The notes under the pieces: generated by a model
The model's database searches: none
The model's input: the letters and a program-made list of their open reading frames with translations, nothing else
Told to the model about the DNA's origin: nothing
Program-made: the position numbers and the translations under genes
Shown here: positions 52,901 to 57,486 of the stretch, piece by piece
Layout of the letters: each line of letters starts with the position of its first letter
Numbering within the stretch: the stretch's first letter is position 1
DNA from: Candidatus Acetothermia bacterium
GTDB lineage: Bacteria > Bipolaricaulota > Bipolaricaulia > RBG-16-55-9 > DRXL01
NCBI GenBank assembly: GCA_016179105.1
Contig: JACOSB010000090.1
Coordinates: 1 to 57,486 of the forward strand
Direction of reading: 5' to 3'
DNA: 57,486 nt

Positions 52901-54489
52901 ATCGCATCGTTCTTTAGTTTTTGCTCGACTTGAGAGGCGGTGAAGCCCGGGTTGGCTGCAAGAAGCAGCGCGGCGGCTCCGGCGATGTGCGGTGCTGCTG
53001 CTGAGGTGCCGGGGAATAATCCATTCGCTCCGCAGAAGGCTGCGGAGGCCGCTCCCGCGAAGGTCACCGTCGAGACACAGTCAGGGCCTGTGATGTCTGG
53101 TTTACTCACGCCCGCGTTCGACGGCCCTTGTGAGCTGTAAGGCTGAATCGGTCCGGTCGTCCAGCGATCCTTGCCCACGGCACCGACAGTGATGACGTTC
53201 GGGGAATCCGCTGGGCTGATCAGGCTCGCTTGCACGATCGGATACTCAATATCTTGGTTCAAATTAAAGAGTGAAAAAGTCCTAGGGCTCGGATTGTTAT
53301 CGCCTCTGATCCTCAAATGATAAATCCCCGTCGAAGGCACTCTGAACGAGAATGTTTCCGTCGGCGTCTCGGTGCCCGACTGAATGCGTTCCGAAGACGT
53401 CAATTGATTGCCGTTGTTATCGAGCAGAAAGAGATCGAAATCGTTGCGCGAAGCGGGCCAATCGTTCCAGGTGAGAAAGACTGTGACAAAATCTCCGCCA
53501 TTGGCCTGGAAGCTGAGTGTATCGTCGGTACCAGCAAATTGGTTATAGCCCTGTGCGTTAGGCCGATAGGTTCCTTGCCAGTGGCGCTGACCGTAGTTGC
53601 CCGCTGCGTTGACCCAGACGATTCCCTTGGCACGAGCATCGTTAGCAATTTCTACGATTTTTCCAGTGCCATCGTAGAAGCTCGTGTTGAACCATCCGAC
53701 GGAGTGGTTGATGACTTTCACGCCCATCCGTACGGCATCGTCCTTGGCGTTCTCCAAATCTACTTCGTCGCTCACTTTCATCAAAATAAGTTGCGCATCG
53801 GGGGCCATATCGTTGACGATTTCAGCGACGGCCGTGCCGTGGGGTGTCACGCTCTCCATGCCCGAGCCAGTGTAGTCGATCGTCTGAATATTGCCGGGCA
53901 ACTCACCGCGCGCCTGAGCCGAGGCAATTCCAATAAATCCTAGGTCAATGATTGCTATTTTTACTCCCGCACCGCGGATGCCGTTCGCATGATAACTCGA
54001 CGCGCCGGTGAGGCTCACGCCCTCGCTGGTGACTAACGTGAGGGGGAGCAACGGAGGGCGAATAAAATTCACTTCGGCCAGGGCGGCGACTTTTTTGACG
54101 CCCTCGGGGTTCAACGGAACCTGCGCCTTGACTAGGTTGCGCGCCGTCCGTTGAATGTTTCCACCCGTCAGTTGGCGAATGAGGTCGAGCACACGCTTAA
54201 AGACTTGCGGCGGATCGTCAGGGATCACGTTCAAATCGAAGATGACCGTGATCGAATTGCCCGCGTAGGGGATGTTCGCTTGCGCGGCGAGCTGACCGGC
54301 CGCGCTCGCATTGCCCGTAGCTCCGAGTTTCAGGATTCGCTCCAAGGCGCTGTCAATTTTTGGGTTATGGTCGGCTTTTTGGGCGGCCTTTTCGCTCTGA
54401 GCCCAGCCGGCGAAATGTACGGGATCGTTGAGTGCCCCGAAGGCAAGCAAGATCAGGATCAATAGGCTTTTCATGAAGACACGGCGCAT
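49963..54489 (-). CDS. Secreted subtilase with five CARDB repeats, DUF4384, PKD and a shared C-terminal module
   Basis: The 1508-residue protein has a signal peptide (residues 7-25), a propeptide and an S8 domain. Catalytic Asp is in IAIIDLGF (182), His in TPHGTAVAE (217) and Ser in GTSAAAPHIAGAAALLL (about 494). Five CARDB-type beta domains follow (starting about 551, 659, 770, 878 and 990). Each opens K/RPDL..., has GN-V-N/NxGxxxA, RDSGG-DRR-like, and SNxTxxIRV ends. A DUF4384-like domain (about 1096-1200) has AYTYIFDIDATGKV, a PKD domain follows (about 1237-1330), then a ~150-residue module also found at the end of the 55435 gene. It is probably a large cell-surface protease. The start has a GGAGG site. 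It lies downstream of a small secreted protein gene by 21 bases. Confidence 0.85.
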   Translation of the reverse strand: MRRVFMKSLLILILLAFGALNDPVHFAGWAQSEKAAQKADHNPKIDSALERILKLGATGNASAAGQLAAQANIPYAGNSITVIFDLNVIPDDPPQVFKRVLDLIRQLTGGNIQRTARNLVKAQVPLNPEGVKKVAALAEVNFIRPPLLPLTLVTSEGVSLTGASSYHANGIRGAGVKIAIIDLGFIGIASAQARGELPGNIQTIDYTGSGMESVTPHGTAVAEIVNDMAPDAQLILMKVSDEVDLENAKDDAVRMGVKVINHSVGWFNTSFYDGTGKIVEIANDARAKGIVWVNAAGNYGQRHWQGTYRPNAQGYNQFAGTDDTLSFQANGGDFVTVFLTWNDWPASRNDFDLFLLDNNGNQLTSSERIQSGTETPTETFSFRVPSTGIYHLRIRGDNNPSPRTFSLFNLNQDIEYPIVQASLISPADSPNVITVGAVGKDRWTTGPIQPYSSQGPSNAGVSKPDITGPDCVSTVTFAGAASAAFCGANGLFPGTSAAAPHIAGAAALLLAANPGFTASQVEQKLKNDAIPMGSPNQFGAGRVNLSAVVPVQRPDLSFANVTFTPSSPRIGDLVTINFQVRNTGAGNAGAFSVEIRDSGGSDRRFVNSLNAGGSVSLSFQRQVRQNPEDFTLIADVDNQLDDANRSNNTFTLRVTPQAASKPDLIPINPDFSPRNPNVGDTVNVTVTVQNVGTGDAGSFLVEIRDSAGTDRRTITSLTASRTTSVSFSRRINVNPEIFTITVDSTNQVDESNESNNTITLRVDAIQPVAKPDLTIERLDAVPSAPRVGDNVNLNVSVRNIGSVSAGPFVVQISDSGGTDRQSFSGLSANGSLSLTFTRRMNSNSELFTVTVDAFNQVDESNENNNTSQIRVNAQQPVQRPDLVIDRMMPSPTTPRVGDNVTINVVVRNQGSGNAGFFVVEVRDSGGQQRLNVSSLNAGSSVSLNFARRMNSNSEVFTAMADVLNQVDESDETNNTFSIRVDALQNIGKPDLIIDDLMASPANPTLGQNVTLTALIRNGGTADANPFFVDIRDSVGSDRRSVSAGLRVGGTVTISFTRRISVSTETYTAVADSTNVLDELDKSNNSRSIRVTAQSGGPSLAVDIHTNKSSYQIGENLQIQLTLSARAYTYIFDIDATGKVSLVFPNSVSANNLIGPGNYNIPDANYTLGVVGPAGTEYVHALVVSQPVDLGLDNQSNSAWLNPSTFQAELANRIQSRAPSAGYARNFASFQVTSASSGQNQPPIGCFTVTPQSPEVFQPVTFDASCSRDPDGQIVKYEWDYDNDGQINARGVKVTILFFQEAKTYPITLILTDDKGAVTRYTQPLTIRAKGQQPPASSNLPQLPNVAGIYVVGTDKLYVIVQGSTSWLNDRPYKIELETDGSFTSLDQTLSGPAAPQGIAPVPAGLQKISVAGSVRSGRVDYAFGLAPGTKTMKFTLQIDLDGDGALDSQTNVAFIYLNGQLLNPLSNPFILTTPAANLLPFAAAIPLNICTPNPNQGGLSTTVCFRLQ

Positions 54490-54510
54490 GGTTCTCCTCC
54501 TCGAGATGCG

Positions 54511-55347
54511 TCAGCCCTTGGGAACGGCGGGCGGACGGATGATCTTGATCGCTGGGTCGCGCGAGACTTCGCTCAGAGCGTGAACGGGGATCAGTGCACG
54601 GACCAATCCGGAACTCGACCGTGCCTCGACGATCAGATTGGAGCTGGGCATCAGTGGTGCGTCGGGTGAGGTGAGTTCGATCAGCACGCGCACGCGCAAG
54701 CCCCACATTTCTAGTTGTTGTGTCGCCGCAAACTCGTACCAATCGGGCATGAGCGAGAGCCCATAGAGCACAGAATCCAGCTTAATACCCTCGGGAACTT
54801 TGGGTAACTTCGTGCCGGGTAGCACGGTTATCTCTTCGAGCGTCAGGTCTACCGACGCTGTGGCGATCACGCCCAGGTCCAATAATTTTTGCAAAATCTC
54901 GGTGGCGGCGGTGAAGCCTCCCAGGTTGCTAGCTGGTTGGATGGTGATCTCATAACGTCCGGCATCTGTCGGCGAGGGACGAAGCGTATACTTATAGCGC
55001 TCGGTGGATAAACGCAATAAAAAGAGCCCGTTATCGACATAGAGCGCCGGGACGTGCGCGAGAAATTCTTTATCCTGCGAAGGGTCGCAGGTGGTGCAAG
55101 GGGTTGTCCCCTGGAAGTAAGAGAGTCCTTTCCCGTCATAGATTCTCACCCACAGGCCGGCTTGCTGAGATTTGGAAATAATCTGCGTGAGATCGTACAA
55201 GCCTACGGGCAGCAGCGCGCGATAGGCGTGTCCTACTAAAAGCAACGGCTCAGCCCCGTAGGAGACAGTACGCTCCGGCGAATCTCCCAGGGAAATCCAC
55301 CCAGCCAGGAGCAGGATCAACGGGACGAACGCGAGTAATCGGAACAT
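54511..55347 (-). CDS. Secreted protein of unknown function (278 residues)
   Basis: The product begins with a signal peptide (MFRLLAFVPLILLLAGWISL). I do not recognise its fold. A single CTTC pair at about residue 83-86 could be a disulfide or metal site. The rest looks beta-rich, with LLLVGHAYRALLPVGLYD, WVRIYDGKGLSYFQG, and ALYVDNGLFLLRLS. The C-terminal third has GLRVRVLIELTSPDAPLMPS, which suggests further beta structure. It is 21 bases upstream of the large subtilase gene on the same strand, so the two are probably one operon. The mature protein might be a propeptide-like partner or an envelope component of the same system. Confidence 0.7.
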   Translation of the reverse strand: MFRLLAFVPLILLLAGWISLGDSPERTVSYGAEPLLLVGHAYRALLPVGLYDLTQIISKSQQAGLWVRIYDGKGLSYFQGTTPCTTCDPSQDKEFLAHVPALYVDNGLFLLRLSTERYKYTLRPSPTDAGRYEITIQPASNLGGFTAATEILQKLLDLGVIATASVDLTLEEITVLPGTKLPKVPEGIKLDSVLYGLSLMPDWYEFAATQQLEMWGLRVRVLIELTSPDAPLMPSSNLIVEARSSSGLVRALIPVHALSEVSRDPAIKIIRPPAVPKG

Positions 55348-55381
55348 CGGTCCCTCCTTCTGTTTATTGTTCGTAGGGCAA

Positions 55382-55419
55382 GAGACGAGCGAGCTGCTGA
55401 ACGAACGCTCGCTCGTCTC
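55382..55419. terminator. Hairpin between the PKD protein and the 278-residue secreted protein
   Basis: GAGACGAGCGAGC and GCTCGCTCGTCTC form a perfect 13 bp stem with a 12-base loop. It lies 15 bases after the stop of the PKD-protein gene, before the next gene, so it ends or attenuates that transcript. Confidence 0.75.
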
Positions 55420-55434
55420 GCCATTTCCGTCATG

Positions 55435-57258
55435 TCAGAGATCGCGCCAATTGACACAGAACGTCACTGAAAAATCTGATCCGAGGCTGAACGTCACGCA
55501 CACTCGTAGATTGTTGTCAAACGGGACGAAGAGCCTCGCCGGGAATTGCAAGACCAACGGGTCCGAGAGCGGATGTTTTAAGACGCTCCCGTCGGCCGTG
55601 AGCCAGACGAAGTCAGAACGCTGCTCCAAGTTCCCGTCGCCGTCGACATCCAGACGCAAATCCAAGCCGATCTTGGTCGTGTCCGGGGCGAACCCAATGA
55701 TATAGTCGATGCGCCCGGTGGAGATATTCTCGTTGAGCTCGAGCTGGCTGCCGCCGGTTGGAGTCGGGACGATGCCGAGCGGCGCTGTACCACTGGGTGG
55801 ATCGCGCCGGATCTCGTTGATGGTTCCGTCGGTGAAAATTGTGATTCTGAACTTATGCGGCGTAAACCAGCTCTGGTCACCGCGCACCGAGATCTTGATA
55901 TGCGTCAGATCAAAGGGAGAGACGACAAAGCCGCGCGTCACGACGGGTACGGGGTTTCCGATGTTGATCGTCTGAGATTTCGAATCAGCGAGACCGCTGT
56001 TGTCGATCACGCGAAGGGTCACAACACGCGTACCCGCGGCGCTAAAGCTGCGGGTGACTTGCACACCCGAAGCATCGAAGATGCCGTCGTTATTAAAGTC
56101 CCAGAGATAAGCGACAATGAAGCCATCGGGGTCACTGGAGCAAGCGGCGTTAAAGAGGACATTCTGTCCGACGAGTGGATTGCCCGGCGTGACCGTGAAA
56201 CACGCCTGCGGGCCGCGTCGAACGCTCGTCACGTTGATGGTTTGCGATTGCTCACCGAGCGCGCCACGGCTGTCCATGACCCGCAAGGTCACGCGCGGAG
56301 CGCCGGGATTGTTGAACACCCGACTCACACGAACACCGGCCGCATCAAAGATTCCGTCGCTGTTGAAATCCCACAGATATTGGATGATAGAGTCGCCATC
56401 GGGGTCCGAAGAACTGGAGGCGTCAAACATGACGGCTTGTCCCACGATCGGGTTTAACGGAGCGTAGGTGAAGCTTGCCAAGGGGTTTCGATTGCCCGCT
56501 GGAGCCAGCCGGATGAAAAGCTGCTTTGTTTCACCGGATGCGACCGAGACCAACTGAGACGCATCGAGGAAACCCGTCTTGCGCACGAGCACGGTATGAG
56601 TGGTCGCTTCGACGAAGAAAGTTTTGGGAGCAAATCCCCTAAAAATTCCATCGACGATGATCTCGGCACCGATGGGGTCTGTGGCAATGCTGAGCGTACC
56701 GAAGAGCACGGTCGGGGTCGAGCCGAACGTTTGGAAGACCGTGTAAGCGGTCGCGACCTTGCCCGTCGGAATGAGCCCCTGAATGGCCCCTTGGATGACG
56801 CCCTGAGCGGCCTGTGGCGTCGTCCCGATAAGCGGGAAGACTTGGCCAAAGTTCAATTGACCCAAGTTGATGGGCTGCGTCGTCGCGACGATCTGAAGAA
56901 ACTCACTCCCAAAAGGAGGCGAGACGGCGAATGTGTAACTATTCTTGTCGGGGAGAACGTGTTCGCCCATCTGGACAAAGTTATCCTGAGAGAATTGATT
57001 GGGGAAGACCAAACGCACAGTTCCCGATGAATCGATGTCAAAGACATAAATATAAGCGGACTGGTTGATATTATAGGTGATGATCACATTCTGACCCAAG
57101 ACGTAAGCGGGTCTGTCGGTGCGGATGTCCACCGTCAGTTCGCCTTGAGGAACGACGATGATGCCCTGTGGAGCATTTTGCGCCGATGCTACAGTGCTGA
57201 AGAACGCGACCAGCGCGAAGCATCCGAGGAGAATCTTTTTCCAGCGATGGGGATTCAT
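55435..57258 (-). CDS. Secreted DUF4384-PEGA-PKD protein
   Basis: From ATG 57258 (AAGGAGGGAG before it) the product has 607 residues. It has a signal peptide (residues 7-25), a DUF4384-like domain (about 35-150) with YIYVFDIDSSGTVRLVFPN, and a PEGA domain (about 183-240) with SIATDPIGAEIIVDG. Two PKD domains follow (about 262-345 and 348-430) with FDASSSSDPDGDSI and FNAACSSDPDGFI, each with a WDFN-x-DG. The ~150-residue C-terminal module shared with the 49963 gene comes last. This is a cell-surface protein. An ATG 16 codons earlier has no ribosome site. Confidence 0.8.
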   Translation of the reverse strand: MNPHRWKKILLGCFALVAFFSTVASAQNAPQGIIVVPQGELTVDIRTDRPAYVLGQNVIITYNINQSAYIYVFDIDSSGTVRLVFPNQFSQDNFVQMGEHVLPDKNSYTFAVSPPFGSEFLQIVATTQPINLGQLNFGQVFPLIGTTPQAAQGVIQGAIQGLIPTGKVATAYTVFQTFGSTPTVLFGTLSIATDPIGAEIIVDGIFRGFAPKTFFVEATTHTVLVRKTGFLDASQLVSVASGETKQLFIRLAPAGNRNPLASFTYAPLNPIVGQAVMFDASSSSDPDGDSIIQYLWDFNSDGIFDAAGVRVSRVFNNPGAPRVTLRVMDSRGALGEQSQTINVTSVRRGPQACFTVTPGNPLVGQNVLFNAACSSDPDGFIVAYLWDFNNDGIFDASGVQVTRSFSAAGTRVVTLRVIDNSGLADSKSQTINIGNPVPVVTRGFVVSPFDLTHIKISVRGDQSWFTPHKFRITIFTDGTINEIRRDPPSGTAPLGIVPTPTGGSQLELNENISTGRIDYIIGFAPDTTKIGLDLRLDVDGDGNLEQRSDFVWLTADGSVLKHPLSDPLVLQFPARLFVPFDNNLRVCVTFSLGSDFSVTFCVNWRDL

Positions 57259-57379
57259 AGTGCTCCCTCCTTGGGAGCTGCTCCGGTGAGCAGTCTCACA
57301 GTCCATATTTATCCAAGAGATGGTCCATTCGTTTCAAAAGTTACACTTTAGTGTCCCCTGCGGGGATGGTCGAAACCCC

Positions 57380-57393
57380 TCGCCTTCAGGCGA
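57380..57393 (+). repeat. Left-end hairpin of an IS200/IS605-type element
   Basis: TCGCC, a TTCA loop and GGCGA form a small stem 26 bases before the transposase start. Such subterminal hairpins at the left end are what TnpA of this group recognises. The element runs off the window. Confidence 0.6.
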
Positions 57394-57419
57394 AGAGAAG
57401 TTTGTGGTAATATGGTCGC

Positions 57420-57486
57420 GTGCGAAAGTATCGCCTGGGAGCGCACACGAAGCATGATCTGAAGGTTCACTTGATCTGGATCCCCA
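57420..57486 (+). CDS. tnpA: IS200/IS605-family TnpA transposase, N-terminal fragment (cut by window edge)
   Basis: GTG 57420 opens a frame that stays open to the window edge and reads VRKYRLGAHTKHDL then KVHLIWIP. TnpA proteins of the IS200 group begin in this way, with a short basic start, a His-x(n)-Lys stretch, and the hydrophobic strand before the PKYR motif. No upstream in-frame ATG exists because a stop lies 12 bases before. The catalytic His and Tyr lie beyond the window. Confidence 0.75.
   Translation, partial: MRKYRLGAHTKHDLKVHLIWIP

Noticed and set aside
51176..53943. Long open frames on the plus strand over the CARDB region (51176-51871, 51856-52500, 53317-53943)
   Set aside because: They lie antisense to repeated protein domains, repeat with the same period, and lack start signals.

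Overview
The window is bacterial DNA with short intergenic gaps, sigma-70-type promoters (TTGACA / TATAAT) and clear Shine-Dalgarno sites. It has 23S and 5S rRNA genes but no 16S gene, so the lineage cannot be placed from the window. The gene set (Re-citrate-synthase-like enzyme, PrkA-YeaH-SpoVR, many secreted S8/CARDB/PKD proteins, group I intron in 23S) would suit an uncultured candidate-phylum bacterium, but that is a guess. Several genes carry single-base lesions (pentapeptide protein, Mod, MarC, first S8 protease), so either recent gene decay or assembly errors are present.

Layout. 1-7.3 kb: an accessory region with an IS630-type transposase end, a pentapeptide-repeat protein in two frames and a type III-like restriction-modification pair whose Mod gene is frameshifted exactly in the DPPY motif. 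7.3-8.0 kb: a tRNA-Ile / tRNA-Ala pair, the pair usually found in 16S-23S spacers, here away from rRNA. A four-helix-bundle (S23/IVP-like) gene bounded by inverted repeats sits between the two tRNAs. 8.1-29 kb: metabolic and envelope genes (MarC, urocanate hydratase, parvulin-TPR-DUF3105 fusion, broken S8 lipoprotein protease, Re-citrate synthase-like enzyme, threonine synthase, CDGSH protein, methylmalonate-semialdehyde dehydrogenase and an NMT1/SsuABC-type ABC transporter). 29-32.7 kb: tRNA-Asn and an island of small acquired genes (two GNATs, P-loop kinase, HigB'-HigA remnant, trypsin-like protease), punctuated by two fragments of a 5S rRNA gene. 32.7-36.8 kb: an independent 23S-5S transcription unit with its own consensus promoter, a 749-nt group I intron encoding a LAGLIDADG endonuclease, and a small palindromic repeat in the 23S-5S spacer. 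36.9-49.9 kb: conserved housekeeping operons (LCP-rsfS, prkA-yeaH-spoVR, mtaB-phoH-HD phosphodiesterase, ligA). 50-57.3 kb: three large secreted proteins sharing DUF4384, PKD and an unnamed C-terminal module. The window ends in the left end of an IS200/IS605-type element.

The strongest candidate for something undescribed is the family of GTGCTGC-rich inverted-repeat elements. One full copy carries the S23-like four-helix-bundle gene and lies between tRNA-Ile and tRNA-Ala. Two gene-less miniature copies lie in the 23S-5S spacer and between prkA and yeaH. They look like an RNA-operon-associated mobile element with non-autonomous derivatives. The next most interesting are the 5S-derived fragments that supply the stop codons of two acquired genes, and the group I intron at 23S position 1917, which appears to end in A instead of the usual G.
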